DNA from: Segatella copri
GTDB lineage: Bacteria > Bacteroidota > Bacteroidia > Bacteroidales > Bacteroidaceae
DNA: 64,000 nt
Reading direction: 5' to 3'
Assembly: GCF_949820605.1 (NCBI RefSeq)
Contig: NZ_CATKVU010000006.1
Span: 620,001-684,000 of the forward strand
The notes beneath the pieces are model-generated. The model was not told where the DNA came from. It ran no database searches and saw only the letters and a list, made by a program, of their open reading frames with translations. Shown one piece after another: positions 23,096 to 32,424 of this stretch. Each line of letters begins with the position of its first letter. Within the stretch, counting starts at the first letter, position 1. The translations under genes and the position numbers were made by a program.

Positions 23096-24568
23096 ATGAG
23101 CGAACAGAAAGAAACAAAGAATATGAAGAATGCTGCTGAGGCGCAGGTCCCTGAGCAGAATACAACAGAAACAGCAGCTAAGCAGAATGAGGATGCTAAG
23201 CAGGCTGATACAACAGAACAGCAGACAGATGCTGCTGCCTTCCAGGTAGTGAACGAGGGCTTTTCTACCCGCGAGGCCATTGAGGAGGCTAAACGCTGCC
23301 TACACTGTAAGATTCCGCAGTGCAAGAAGGGATGCCCGATAGGCAACGACATACCTGATTTCGTACACGAACTCTCTATGGGTAACATGGGTGCGGCGAT
23401 GAGTATCATCAATGCCAAGAGCAACCTGCCGGCCATCTGCGGCCGTGTGTGTCCTCATGAGAAACAGTGTCAGGGCAACTGCGTGCTCGGAAAGAAAGGA
23501 AAACCGGTACAGATCGGCAAACTGGAGCAGTTTATTGCCGATTTTGATACCAAGATGAACCTCTCGCGCGAGATGTTGCCACAGAAAACACGTGGCCGTG
23601 TGGCTGTCATCGGTTCGGGTCCAGCGGGTTTGACCGTAGCCGGCGATCTGGCGCGTCAGGGCTTCAACGTTACCATTTTCGAGGGCCAGGCTGAGCCGGG
23701 GGGCGTGTTGATGTACGGTATTCCTGAGTATCGCTTGCCTAAGTCGGTAGTGCGCGATGAGGTGGCTAAGATTGCTGCCCTCGGCGTGCAGTTTATAACC
23801 AACTGCATGGTGGGCGAGAACAATGTAACCATCGACAGTCTGTTCCGTGCAGGCTACGACGCTATCTTTATGGGCACAGGTACCAGCGTGCCTCAGAACA
23901 TGGACTCTACACCGGGCTCAAAGCTCCACGGTGTGAGCCAGAGTACATACTTTCTGCATAACGTGAATGCCTATAACGAAGGCGCTTTGACCCGCGACAT
24001 GGTTCCGCTGCGCGACGGCGAGAAGGTGGGTGTCATTGGCGGCGGAAACGTGGCCATGGATGCTGCCCGTACTGCTATCCGTCTTGGTGCCGATGTAACT
24101 GTGCTGTACCGCAAGACCCAGGAAGAGATGCCTGCCATCAAGAGCGAATATGAAGATGCTGTGAAGGAAGGCGTGAAATTTGAGTGGAAAACTACCGTCG
24201 AGGCCTTTCTGAAGGGCAAAAACGGCCGTCTGGGAAGTTGTGTGCTGAACACTCCTGAGGGTGAAAGGGTAGCAAAATTCGACAGAATCTATCTCGCCAT
24301 CGGTTCAAGACCAGCCAACCGTATCGTTTCTACCACTGCCGGAATCGAGGTGGATGAGAAGGGATATGTAAAAGTTGTTGAACGTCCGTTCGGTATGACC
24401 ACCCGTCGCGGTGTGTTTGCCGGAGGTGATGTGGTACACCGTCCGCAGACTGTAGTCCTGGCAATGAAGGCTGCCAAGGAGGTGGCTCAGGGCATCGCTC
24501 AGTATGTAGATGCTATCAAGCTTCTTGAAGAGGCTAAGAGAATCGAGCTACGTGGAATAGTAGAATAA
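23096..24568 (+). CDS. NADPH-dependent glutamate synthase small-subunit-like (GltD family) flavoprotein
   Basis: 490 aa. Residues 1-45 are a low-complexity Glu/Gln/Thr/Ala-rich extension not expected in GltD. A 4Fe-4S N-terminal domain follows (EAKRCLHCKIPQCKKGCPIGNDIP ... CGRVCPHEKQCQGNCVLG). Then comes an FAD site (VAVIGSGPAGLTVAGDLARQGF), GGVLMYGIPEYRLPK and an NADPH site (VGVIGGGNVAMDAARTAIRLGA), ending with FAGGDVVHRPQTVVLAMKAAKEVA. This is the GltA/GltD-like pyridine-nucleotide oxidoreductase type. A partner large subunit or a PyrK-like protein (FAD/NAD, often adjacent in archaea and Firmicutes) is not next to it here. The physiological reaction is therefore uncertain; it may pair with a distant gltB or act as an NADPH:ferredoxin-type oxidoreductase. 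Confidence 0.82.
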   Translation: MSEQKETKNMKNAAEAQVPEQNTTETAAKQNEDAKQADTTEQQTDAAAFQVVNEGFSTREAIEEAKRCLHCKIPQCKKGCPIGNDIPDFVHELSMGNMGAAMSIINAKSNLPAICGRVCPHEKQCQGNCVLGKKGKPVQIGKLEQFIADFDTKMNLSREMLPQKTRGRVAVIGSGPAGLTVAGDLARQGFNVTIFEGQAEPGGVLMYGIPEYRLPKSVVRDEVAKIAALGVQFITNCMVGENNVTIDSLFRAGYDAIFMGTGTSVPQNMDSTPGSKLHGVSQSTYFLHNVNAYNEGALTRDMVPLRDGEKVGVIGGGNVAMDAARTAIRLGADVTVLYRKTQEEMPAIKSEYEDAVKEGVKFEWKTTVEAFLKGKNGRLGSCVLNTPEGERVAKFDRIYLAIGSRPANRIVSTTAGIEVDEKGYVKVVERPFGMTTRRGVFAGGDVVHRPQTVVLAMKAAKEVAQGIAQYVDAIKLLEEAKRIELRGIVE

Positions 24569-25038
24569 TCAAATGAATTCAATAGAATTAAGTGAATTAT
24601 TTCTGCAGTAACGGAACTGCTTTTACTGGGATTTGTCACTAGGCTCGGCAGATGTGCTGACTGCAGTCGGCAGACCTGCTGACTAGGCTCGGCAGAGCTG
24701 CTGAGCCTAGTGGTAATATCTGGGAAACTATGTGTTTTGACTAAAAATACTATATGCAAGAACTCTAAAAACTATATGCTTTTACTTATAAAAATATTTC
24801 TTAGTATTGAAAACACCATATCTTTCCTTTGAATGATACTATATATCTTTGAATGATGCTATATAAATAGGCCAACTGTTATAGACGCTTAATTTTTTTA
24901 CATTACTCTTTAAATGAACTTAAACTTCTTTGGGAATTTAATGAAATATCAGATTTAATCATTACTTTTGTATCAGATTCATATTAATAAGAAGTAATTT
25001 GTCTGGTACAAAGAAAAGATATAAATCAGAGAAAAAGC
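24569..25038. other. 470 bp gene-free region before the secreted CarboxypepD-like gene
   Basis: No supported gene. It contains a three-unit 22 bp array with a 28 bp near-perfect palindrome (24639-24710) and AT-rich repeats such as CTATATGC and a tandem CTTTGAATGAT(A/G)CTATATA (about 24828-24865). Confidence 0.6.
24639..24710. repeat. 3 x 22 bp palindromic array
   Basis: Core CGGCAGAnnTGCTGA at 24646, 24668 and 24690 (exact 22 bp period). The last unit sits in the palindrome CTAGGCTCGGCAG-AG-CTGCTGAGCCTAG (24683-24710), one G-U pair. CTAGGCTCGGCAG also occurs at 24639-24651, so alternative pairing across the array is possible. It resembles REP-like elements, but no other copy is in the window. 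Confidence 0.8.
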
Positions 25039-25698
25039 ATGAAGCGTATCATATTGATTTTAACAGTATTGCTTGCCATGTTAGGGCAGGTAGCCTATGC
25101 GCAGAAAACGTGTGTCATCGCATCGGCAGAAAATCATGTGCCTATTCGTGAAGCACTTATTCATACCAATAATAATCATTGGGCAAGAACAGATTATCGG
25201 GGCTATTGGACGATGCGCTATCTGTTTGATTCAGCAACTGTATCGAAACCAGGTTTTATGAAGGCAACTATCCGGTACAAGGAACTGCCGGATACTCTGT
25301 TTCTCTTGCCGGATGCCAAACAATTAGGAGAAGTGACAGTTTGGGGCAAGAATCAGGAAGGCATCAAAAACATGGAAGGGGATATTCAGGAGAAGATAAA
25401 CTCTTTGCCAACTTCATCTGCTGGCATCGGGTTTGATGCTTTCGGATGGATGGATAAACAGGGAAAACGTGATAAGAAGCATCTGCAACAGGCTAAAAAG
25501 GTATTTGAAAAAATGGAACATAAGGATCCTGTGGTAGCTGCTTATGAAAAAGCAACGGGGAAAAAGTATGAATTGACTAATCCGTATGATGTCTCGGCTT
25601 TTAAGAAAGATCCTTCTTCTGAAATGGCTACAGAAGAGAAAAAAGCAACTTCTGATGCTGAATCAAAATCGAAAAAGAAGGAGAATCCTGAAAAATAA
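25039..25698 (+). CDS. Exported protein with carboxypeptidase-regulatory-like domain, unknown function
   Basis: 219 aa. Signal peptide about 1-21 (MKRIILILTVLLAMLGQVAYAQ). Residues about 22-100 look like a beta-sandwich carboxypeptidase-D regulatory-like domain (ASAENHVPIREALIHTNN ... TDYRGYWTMRYLFDSATVSKPGF ... LPDTLFLLPD), ending in KQLGEVTVWGKNQ. In TonB receptors a similar 'L-x-E-V-x-V' motif links this domain to the plug, but here no plug or barrel follows. The C-terminal 50 residues are highly charged (EKKATSDAESKSKKKENPEK). It may be a periplasmic or surface protein derived from a receptor N-terminus. Function unknown. Confidence 0.7.
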   Translation: MKRIILILTVLLAMLGQVAYAQKTCVIASAENHVPIREALIHTNNNHWARTDYRGYWTMRYLFDSATVSKPGFMKATIRYKELPDTLFLLPDAKQLGEVTVWGKNQEGIKNMEGDIQEKINSLPTSSAGIGFDAFGWMDKQGKRDKKHLQQAKKVFEKMEHKDPVVAAYEKATGKKYELTNPYDVSAFKKDPSSEMATEEKKATSDAESKSKKKENPEK

Positions 25699-25783
25699 GC
25701 ACAAGAGAAAACTGAAGAAATGAACTCGGGAAAGGCAGAGCGACAGCTATTTTAGCCGACGGGATAAAAAAAAGCATAAACAA

Positions 25784-25814
25784 GTTGGCTTTCTCGAAAA
25801 AAGTCGTATCTTTG
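25784..25814 (+). promoter_or_regulatory. Promoter of ffh
   Basis: GTTG at 25784-25787 (weak -33), then TATCTTTG at 25807-25814 with 19 bp between. It predicts a leader of only about 20 nt before the ATG at 25840. Confidence 0.65.
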
Positions 25815-25839
25815 TAGCCAAAAATATAAAGAAAGAAAA

Positions 25840-27192
25840 ATGTTTGAAAATTTAAGTGATAGACTGGAACGCTCGTTCAAAATCTTGAAGGGCGAGGGAA
25901 AAATTACAGAAATCAACGTGGCGGAAACCATGAAGGATGTGCGCCGTGCACTCCTCGACGCCGACGTAAACTATAAAGTGGCTAAGGAATTCACCAACAA
26001 GGTGAAGGAGAAAGCACTCGGCATGAATGTACTTACTGCTGTAAAGCCGGGACAGTTGATGATCAAGTTGGTGCACGATGAACTGGAAGAACTTATGGGC
26101 GGCGAAGAAGCCCCATTGAAGCTCGAAAGTCATCCGGCCGTCATCCTCATGAGCGGTCTGCAGGGTTCGGGTAAGACTACCTTCAGCGGAAAGCTTGCCA
26201 ATATGCTCAAGACCAAGAAAGGCAAGAAGCCATTGCTCGTGGCCTGCGACGTTTACCGTCCGGCAGCTATCCAGCAGCTCCATGTAGTGGGTGAGCAGGT
26301 GGGTGTTCCGGTATACAGCGAGCCAGAGAACAAGGATGTGCTCAGTATCGCCGACCATGCTATCCAGCAGGCTAAGACCAACGGCAACGATGTGGTAATC
26401 GTCGATACAGCCGGACGTCTCGCCATTGATGAGCAGATGATGAACGAGATCAGCAATCTCAAGAATCATCTCCGTCCAGACGAAACCCTCTTCGTGGTTG
26501 ACTCCATGACCGGTCAGGATGCCGTAAACACAGCCAAGGAATTTAATGATCGTCTCGACTTCAACGGCGTTGTTCTCACCAAGCTCGATGGTGATACCCG
26601 TGGTGGTGCTGCCCTCAGTATCCGTACCGTGGTAACCAAGCCAATCAAGTTTATAGGTACCGGCGAGAAGATGGACGCCATTGACGTGTTCCACCCAGCT
26701 CGTATGGCAGACCGAATCCTTGGCATGGGTGACGTGGTATCTCTCGTAGAGCGCGCACAGGAGCAGTTCGACCTGGAAGAGGCCAAGAAACTGGAGAAGA
26801 AAATCAGAAAGAACCAGTTTGACTTCAACGATTTCTACAACCAGATCCAGCAGATTAAGAAGATGGGTAACATCAAGGATCTGGCAGCGATGATTCCGGG
26901 TGTTGGTAAGGCTATCCGCGACGTAGACATCCCAGAGGATGCATTCAAGGGCGTAGAGGCCATCATCCAGAGTATGACTCCTAAGGAGCGCACCAATCCA
27001 GCCATCCTCAACACATCACGCCGCCAGCGAATTGCTAAGGGCTCGGGCACCAACATCCAGGAGGTGAACAAACTCATCAAGCAGTTTGACCAGACCCGAA
27101 AGATGATGCAGATGATGACCGGCAACAAGATGGCGCAGATGATGGGCCGCATGAAGGGTATGCCAGGCATGCCTAAGATGCCGGGAATGTAA
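25840..27192 (+). CDS. ffh: Signal recognition particle protein Ffh
   Basis: 450 aa. N domain (1-90), G domain with P-loop [55 protein letters not shown] and [26 protein letters not shown], then the M domain (about 320-450) with Met-rich helices and a Met/Gly-rich tail ([17 protein letters not shown]) that binds SRP RNA and signal peptides. It targets nascent membrane proteins to FtsY. Length is normal. The 4.5S RNA gene is not in the window. It is followed by folD after a spacer with repeats. Confidence 0.96.
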   Translation: MFENLSDRLERSFKILKGEGKITEINVAETMKDVRRALLDADVNYKVAKEFTNKVKEKALGMNVLTAVKPGQLMIKLVHDELEELMGGEEAPLKLESHPAVILMSGLQGSGKTTFSGKLANMLKTKKGKKPLLVACDVYRPAAIQQLHVVGEQVGVPVYSEPENKDVLSIADHAIQQAKTNGNDVVIVDTAGRLAIDEQMMNEISNLKNHLRPDETLFVVDSMTGQDAVNTAKEFNDRLDFNGVVLTKLDGDTRGGAALSIRTVVTKPIKFIGTGEKMDAIDVFHPARMADRILGMGDVVSLVERAQEQFDLEEAKKLEKKIRKNQFDFNDFYNQIQQIKKMGNIKDLAAMIPGVGKAIRDVDIPEDAFKGVEAIIQSMTPKERTNPAILNTSRRQRIAKGSGTNIQEVNKLIKQFDQTRKMMQMMTGNKMAQMMGRMKGMPGMPKMPGM

Positions 27193-27195
27193 ATC

Positions 27196-27307
27196 AGTTG
27201 ATAGTTAATAGTTTATAGCGGCTTTGCCGTATAGCAAACTTGCGATAGACAAGAATGCCCATAAAGCAAGAATGCCCTGTAAACTATAAATTATAAATTA
27301 TAAACTA
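27196..27307 (+). repeat. AGTTAATAG / TATAAATTATAAAC words and CAAGAATGCCC direct repeat
   Basis: The ffh-folD spacer holds TTGATAGTTAATAGTTTATAG right after the ffh stop region, two copies of CAAGAATGCCC (27250 and 27267) and CTATAAATTATAAATTATAA just before folD. The first and last tracts are partly complementary (GTTTATAG / CTATAAAC). Confidence 0.65.
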
Positions 27308-27315
27308 AAGGAAAA

Positions 27316-28194
27316 ATGACGTTAATCGACGGAAAGACGACGGCAGCCGCCATCAAGGAACAGATAGCCCAGGAGGTGGCACAGATTGTTGCCGACGGAG
27401 GCAAGCAGCCACACCTGGTAGCTGTGCTCGTAGGGCACGACGGGGGCAGTGAAACCTATGTGAAGAACAAGGTGCTGGCCTGCGAGAAGTGTGGATTCAA
27501 GTCGACCCTCATCCGTTATGAGGAGGATGTTACCGAAGAAGAGCTCCTGCAGTGTGTAGACAAGCTGAACCTGGATGATGATGTTGACGGATTTATCGTT
27601 CAGCTTCCTCTGCCTAAGCACATCGATGAGCAGAAGGTAACCATGGCAATAGATTACCGCAAGGATGTAGACGGATTCCACCCGGTAAACGTGGGCAGAA
27701 TGGCGCTCGGCATGCCTTGTTTCATCTCTGCCACTCCGCTCGGTATCCTCACCCTGCTGCAGCATTACAATATTGAGACAAGCGGCAAGAAATGCGTCAT
27801 TTTGGGCAGAAGCAACATCGTAGGCAAGCCAATGGCTCAGCTGATGATGCAGAAGCAGTATGGCGATGCTACCGTCACCGTATGCCACTCTCATTCCAAG
27901 AATTTGAAGAAGGAGTGTCAGGAGGCAGATATCATCATCGCAGCCATCGGTCGTCCTGATTTCGTGACTGCCGATATGGTGAAGCCGGGAGCCGTAGTCA
28001 TTGATGTGGGTACCACCCGCGTGCCTGATGCTACGAAGAAAAGCGGTTTCCGCCTGAATGGTGATGTGAAATTCGACGAGGTGGCAGAGAAGTGTTCCTT
28101 CATCACTCCTGTTCCGGGAGGCGTTGGTCCGATGACCATCTGCTCGCTGATGAAGAATACGCTGGCTGCCGGCAAGAAGGAATATTACAGCTAG
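27316..28194 (+). CDS. folD: Bifunctional methylene-THF dehydrogenase / methenyl-THF cyclohydrolase
   Basis: 292 aa, normal for FolD. Motifs: [28 protein letters not shown] (with Lys near YVxxK as catalytic), [100 protein letters not shown] and [24 protein letters not shown]. It interconverts methylene-, methenyl- and formyl-tetrahydrofolate with NADP+ in one-carbon metabolism. A two-hairpin region follows (28221-28304). Confidence 0.96.
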   Translation: MTLIDGKTTAAAIKEQIAQEVAQIVADGGKQPHLVAVLVGHDGGSETYVKNKVLACEKCGFKSTLIRYEEDVTEEELLQCVDKLNLDDDVDGFIVQLPLPKHIDEQKVTMAIDYRKDVDGFHPVNVGRMALGMPCFISATPLGILTLLQHYNIETSGKKCVILGRSNIVGKPMAQLMMQKQYGDATVTVCHSHSKNLKKECQEADIIIAAIGRPDFVTADMVKPGAVVIDVGTTRVPDATKKSGFRLNGDVKFDEVAEKCSFITPVPGGVGPMTICSLMKNTLAAGKKEYYS

Positions 28195-28220
28195 AAAGAA
28201 GATAATTATTTCAGAAAGAA

Positions 28221-28304
28221 GCAGTGCTTAAGTCACTGCATACTTGATTTTTTATAACTCTCTAATTTGTGGGGGCAGGGTGCAGTGATGCACTCTGCCT
28301 TTTT
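28221..28304 (+). terminator. Two hairpins after folD, the second a clear terminator
   Basis: First: GCAGTG/CACTGC (28221-28239) then a T6 run 8 nt later. Second: GGCAGGGTGCA-GTGA-TGCACTCTGCC then T5 (28274-28304). GCAGTG occurs in both, so they could also pair crosswise. The second has the same GTGA loop as the twin terminators after tyrA. Confidence 0.75.
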
Positions 28305-28366
28305 ATCAAGCCGAGAGAAAGAGTGTAAAACAGACACAAATAATATTAATCTAAAAATATAGAAAC

Positions 28367-30967
28367 ATGATAAAACTAAAGTACGTATTTACGTCGGCGC
28401 TGCTCGTGGCAGCTGCCAGTGCCAGTCAGGCTGTCAGCAGACAGCAGATGCAGAAGCAAGTAGACAAAGATGCCCCTGCATACACCATACAGGGCAAGGA
28501 CTCCATCTGTCAGATATTCATCTATTCGCCAGCACCCAACCAGGGGTTGCATCTGGCTTATTTCACCGACGATGAGCGTTGGGTGGATGTAGGACAGCTC
28601 TGCGCCAGCGACTACGGTCCGTGGGGAGCTGAAAAGAAGATGTATAACCCCTTCGTGGTAAAAGCTAACGACGGCACATGGCGCGCACTCTGGAGCGTGA
28701 ACCAGCATGCACCGCAGTTTGCCGTAGCCTATTCAGAAGACCTCATCACCTGGCGCCCGCAGGATTATCCCATCATCCGCGAAAAGGGCGTGAAGAATGT
28801 GGCTGCCTATCAGATGGATGACGGCAACTTCGACATCTATCTCAAGACATCCAAGGGCAAGCGATACGTACAGGCAAGCAACGATTTCCGTACCTTCAAG
28901 GAAGATACGCTGGAGGCTTCTGCCGATGAGATACTCTGGCAGCGCGACACCGCAACCATAGGCGGAAAACTCTTCCAGGGCTGCGATTTCGAGGTGCCGG
29001 CAGTACATCTCAACTACATTCGCTCCTGGTTCCACGCCCTTTCTGAAGAGGCAAAACTCAACGCCCAGCCGATGCCGAAGACCGATGCTGACCTCGCAGC
29101 TTATGCCAAGGACAACCACATCGATCTGCCGAAAGATTCGGAAATCTCTGCCAACCTCAGCATCAATCCACAGAAATCCCACCGTATCTCCAATAAGCTG
29201 ATGGGTATCTTCTTCGAAGACATCAGCCGCGCTGCCGACGGAGGACTCTCTGCAGAAATGTTGCAGAACGGCGACTTTGAGTATAACAAGGAAGACCACC
29301 GCCACCAGTGGAATGCCACCACGGCATGGGTGGGGGTAAAGAAAGAGGGCATCGCCACCGAAAACGGGATGAGCCAGAACAATCCCCATTACGCCGTTCT
29401 GGGCGCTACACCTATTTATAATATAGGTTGGGACGGCATCGCCATACGTCGCGGCGCTGCTGTTGAGGGCAAGGAGGGTAAGCATCAGCCGGCCATCTAC
29501 GAGGTGAACCTGCACGCCCGCTGCATCGATGCCAAGAAGAAAGACCTCACCCTAGCGCTCGTAAACCAGGAAGGATTGCCGGTATGCCAGACCAAGATCA
29601 AGGTGCAGGGCGCAGGCTGGAAGGAATATAAGGCGCAGCTCATCGTGACCGATAAATATGAGGGCGAACTCGCCAGTGAAGCCACCACCAAGGAGGGCAA
29701 GCTGGGCAAGAACATCCGGTTCGCCATCTTACCTAAGGGCGAGCAGAAAGTGGCGGTAGACTTGGTAAGTCTCAAACCACAAGATACTTACAAGGGTCAT
29801 GGACTGCGTAAAGACCTTGCCGAGTCCATTGCCGACCTGAAGCCTCGCTTTGTGCGCTTCCCGGGCGGCTGCATGCTCCACGGTCAGGGGCTCAAGAACA
29901 TTTACCACTGGAAGGAGAGCGTGGGTCCGCAGAAAGATCGCAAGCCAGCCTACAACATCTGGGGATACCATCAGACCCGCCAGCTGGGTTTCTATGAGTA
30001 TTTCCAGTGGTGCGAGGATATGGGAGCCGAGCCGCTGCCTGTATTGGCGGCAGGTGTTCCTTGTCAGAACTCTGTGGCAGATGAGCGCGGAGTGGCTGGT
30101 CAGCAGGGAGGAATCCCGATGAGCGAGATGCCGCAGTATATTCAGGACGTGCTGGACTTGGTAGAGTGGGCGAATGGCGATCCTGCCACCTCTAAGTGGG
30201 CTAAGATGAGAGCCGATGCGGGGCATCCGGCTCCGTTCAACCTCAAGATGATAGGCATCGGCAATGAAGACCTCATCTCTACCGATTTCGAGCAGCGCTA
30301 CCTGATGATCTGCAAGGCAGTGAAGCAGAAGTATCCTCAGATAGAGGTGGTGGGTACTGTAGGTCCGTTCCACTTTCCGTCTTCCGATTATATTGAGGGT
30401 TGGAAGATTGCTCGCGAAAACAAGCGCTGGATAGATGCCGTAGACGAGCATTATTATGAGCAGCCGGGCTGGTTCCTGAACCATCAGGATTATTACGACC
30501 ATTACGACCGCAATGCTCCTAAGGTTTATCTGGGCGAATATGCATCTCGCGGTGCCAATGCGGTAGACAATGCGCTGGCTGAGGGCATTCACCTCTGCAA
30601 TGTGGAGCGCAACGGCGATGTGGTAGAAATGACATCCTATGCTCCTCTCTTGTGTAAGGACGGATACAGCAACTGGCAGCCGGACATGATTTACTTTGAT
30701 AATAATAATGTACGCGCGAGCGAGAGCTACAAGATGCAGAAGATGTTCGGTCAGTCTGCCGGTGACCTTTACATCTCATCCGTGCTCAGTCTGCCGGATG
30801 CGCTGAAGAAATATGTGGGTACCAGTGTGGTGAAGGATTCTAAATCGGGCAAAACCTGGCTTAAAGTGGTAAATGCCTTGCCTCGCACGCTGAAACTCTC
30901 GGTTTCTGGCTTGGGCAACAAGCAGGTAACCATCACAGGCAGAAGCGCTCAGGTTTTCGAACTTTAG
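28367..30967 (+). CDS. GH51 alpha-L-arabinofuranosidase with N-terminal GH43-like domain
   Basis: 866 aa. Signal peptide about 1-22. Residues about 30-255 resemble a five-bladed GH43/GH32-type propeller fragment (WGAEKKMYNPFVVKANDGTWRALWSVN ... AVAYSEDLITWRPQDYPII). Residues about 258-866 are a GH51 enzyme: ISNKLMGIFFEDISRAADGGLSAEMLQNG, RFVRFPGGCMLHG, acid/base E634 in MIGIGNEDL and nucleophile E724 in VYLGEYAS. The product would release L-arabinofuranose from arabinan or arabinoxylan in the periplasm or at the surface. No susC/susD genes are adjacent, so it is not in an obvious polysaccharide-utilisation locus. The role of the N-terminal domain (second catalytic or binding) is unclear. Confidence 0.88.
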   Translation: MIKLKYVFTSALLVAAASASQAVSRQQMQKQVDKDAPAYTIQGKDSICQIFIYSPAPNQGLHLAYFTDDERWVDVGQLCASDYGPWGAEKKMYNPFVVKANDGTWRALWSVNQHAPQFAVAYSEDLITWRPQDYPIIREKGVKNVAAYQMDDGNFDIYLKTSKGKRYVQASNDFRTFKEDTLEASADEILWQRDTATIGGKLFQGCDFEVPAVHLNYIRSWFHALSEEAKLNAQPMPKTDADLAAYAKDNHIDLPKDSEISANLSINPQKSHRISNKLMGIFFEDISRAADGGLSAEMLQNGDFEYNKEDHRHQWNATTAWVGVKKEGIATENGMSQNNPHYAVLGATPIYNIGWDGIAIRRGAAVEGKEGKHQPAIYEVNLHARCIDAKKKDLTLALVNQEGLPVCQTKIKVQGAGWKEYKAQLIVTDKYEGELASEATTKEGKLGKNIRFAILPKGEQKVAVDLVSLKPQDTYKGHGLRKDLAESIADLKPRFVRFPGGCMLHGQGLKNIYHWKESVGPQKDRKPAYNIWGYHQTRQLGFYEYFQWCEDMGAEPLPVLAAGVPCQNSVADERGVAGQQGGIPMSEMPQYIQDVLDLVEWANGDPATSKWAKMRADAGHPAPFNLKMIGIGNEDLISTDFEQRYLMICKAVKQKYPQIEVVGTVGPFHFPSSDYIEGWKIARENKRWIDAVDEHYYEQPGWFLNHQDYYDHYDRNAPKVYLGEYASRGANAVDNALAEGIHLCNVERNGDVVEMTSYAPLLCKDGYSNWQPDMIYFDNNNVRASESYKMQKMFGQSAGDLYISSVLSLPDALKKYVGTSVVKDSKSGKTWLKVVNALPRTLKLSVSGLGNKQVTITGRSAQVFEL

Positions 30968-31044
30968 CTTTCTTCAGAAGATGTTTTCTGATAGAAACGG
31001 ATAGAACCAATAATGGCTCAGATTATTCATTTTGAGTAAAATAG

Positions 31045-31088
31045 AATGGAGAAATAGGATATTAAAATGTTCTTTTTCTCCATTTTTT
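31045..31088 (+). terminator. Terminator after the GH51 gene
   Basis: AATGGAGAAA (31045-31054) pairs with TTTCTCCATT (31075-31084) followed by a T-run. Confidence 0.6.
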
Positions 31089-31118
31089 ATGTTTTACAGC
31101 ATAAAATATGGCCAAAAA

Positions 31119-31150
31119 TTTGGTAGTTAATAATTTTTTTTATTATTTTG
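31119..31150 (+). promoter_or_regulatory. Promoter of the OmpA-family gene
   Basis: TTTG (31119-31122), 20 bp, TTATTTTG (31143-31150), one mismatch to TAnnTTTG. The ATG is 55 bp downstream. Confidence 0.55.
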
Positions 31151-31205
31151 CATGTTGAAAATGAAGTTTTAAGTAATTTATATACAATCAAATTTTAGAG
31201 AGAAA

Positions 31206-32351
31206 ATGAAAAAGTTAGTATTAATGTTTGCTGCTGCCGTAATGGCAGTGTCTGCATCTGCTCAGACTACACAGGAGAGCAAGTTCTTTGACAATTGGTA
31301 TCTTGGTGTAAACGTTGGAGCTGCTACAAAGACTACTCACAATGCATGGTTCAAGAACGTAAATCCTTCAGTAGGTGTACGTCTCGGAAAGTGGTTTACT
31401 CCAGTTTGGGGTGCTGCTGTAGAGGCTGACCTCTATGCTCGTAACCGCAACCTGCCTTATACACATAAGACTTTGGTTCGTGGTGCAAGCGGTAAGTTCA
31501 TCGGTACAATCAATGCAACAAACCTCTTCTTGGGTTACAAGGGTGAGCCACGTAAATTCGAAATCATCCCATTGGCAGGCATCGGCGGTTACCACTCTTT
31601 CAATCTTCATAATGGCAACCTCAATGCCCTCACAGCTAACGCAGGTGTTGACTTCGCATTCAACCTTGGCGCAAACAAGGCTTGGCAGGTATATGTAGAG
31701 CCATCTATGAATTGGTTCCTTCACGACAACAAGAGTGCTTGCAATGGTTGCCAGTTTGATGTTAACAAGTCTGCTTTCCAGGTTAAGGTGGGTGTTAACT
31801 ACAAGTTCAAGGGTTCTAACAACTCTCACAACTTCACTATCGTAACTCCACGCGACCAGAACGAGATTGATGGTTTGAATGGTCAGATCAACAACCTCCG
31901 CAACGACTTGAATAGCAAGGATTCTGAACTCGCAGCTAAGGACAAGCAGATCAATGATCTCCAGAATGCGCTCAATGAGTGCCAGAAGGCTCCTAAGTAT
32001 GTAAAGCCAGCTACTGCTACCAATTTGCAGCCAACAGTATTGTTTACTGTAGGTAAGTCAAAAGTAGAGCGTAGCCAGATGCCAAACATCGAGATGATTG
32101 CTCAGTATATGAAGAATCATCCAGATGCTAAGGTTGAAATTAAGGGTTATGCATCTCCAGAGGGTTCTAAGGAACTTAACCAGAAACTTTCTGAGGCTCG
32201 TGCCAATGCTGTAAAGAACATTCTCGTTAAGACTTACAAGATTAGCGCAAATCGTCTTCAGGCTAAGGGTATGGGTGCTACTGACAAGCTCTTCAAGCAG
32301 GTTGAGTTCAACCGTGTTGCTACATTCAATGATAACAATGCAGCTGAATAA
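31206..32351 (+). CDS. OmpA-family outer-membrane porin / peptidoglycan-binding protein
   Basis: 381 aa. Signal peptide about 1-19 (MKKLVLMFAAAVMAVSASAQ). Residues about 25-205 form an eight-strand-type barrel (NWYLGVNVGAATKT ... VGVRLGKWFTPVWGAAVEADLY ... FQVKVGVNYKF). A short coiled coil (DGLNGQINNLRNDLNSKDSELAAKDKQINDLQNALNECQ) precedes the OmpA-like domain (about 270-375: VLFTVGKSKVERSQMPNIEMIAQYMKNHPDAKVEIKGYASPEGSKELNQKLSEARANAVKNIL) which contacts peptidoglycan. It matches the major OmpA-type porin of Bacteroidales. Codon use is biased towards T-ending codons, as in highly expressed genes. A strong terminator follows. Confidence 0.92.
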   Translation: MKKLVLMFAAAVMAVSASAQTTQESKFFDNWYLGVNVGAATKTTHNAWFKNVNPSVGVRLGKWFTPVWGAAVEADLYARNRNLPYTHKTLVRGASGKFIGTINATNLFLGYKGEPRKFEIIPLAGIGGYHSFNLHNGNLNALTANAGVDFAFNLGANKAWQVYVEPSMNWFLHDNKSACNGCQFDVNKSAFQVKVGVNYKFKGSNNSHNFTIVTPRDQNEIDGLNGQINNLRNDLNSKDSELAAKDKQINDLQNALNECQKAPKYVKPATATNLQPTVLFTVGKSKVERSQMPNIEMIAQYMKNHPDAKVEIKGYASPEGSKELNQKLSEARANAVKNILVKTYKISANRLQAKGMGATDKLFKQVEFNRVATFNDNNAAE

Positions 32352-32389
32352 AGAAATAAGTAGTTTCAGATATTTGGTCTTGTGACCAG

Positions 32390-32424
32390 ATCCTCCTAAA
32401 CTTCGGTTTAGGAGGATTTTTTTT
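32390..32424 (+). terminator. Strong terminator after the OmpA-family gene
   Basis: ATCCTCCTAAAC-TTCG-GTTTAGGAGGAT with a T8 run: a 12 bp perfect stem with a UUCG tetraloop. Confidence 0.95.

Noticed and set aside
24639..24710. CRISPR array
   Set aside because: Units are 22 bp with no true spacers, only three copies, and no cas genes nearby; it is a palindromic tandem array.
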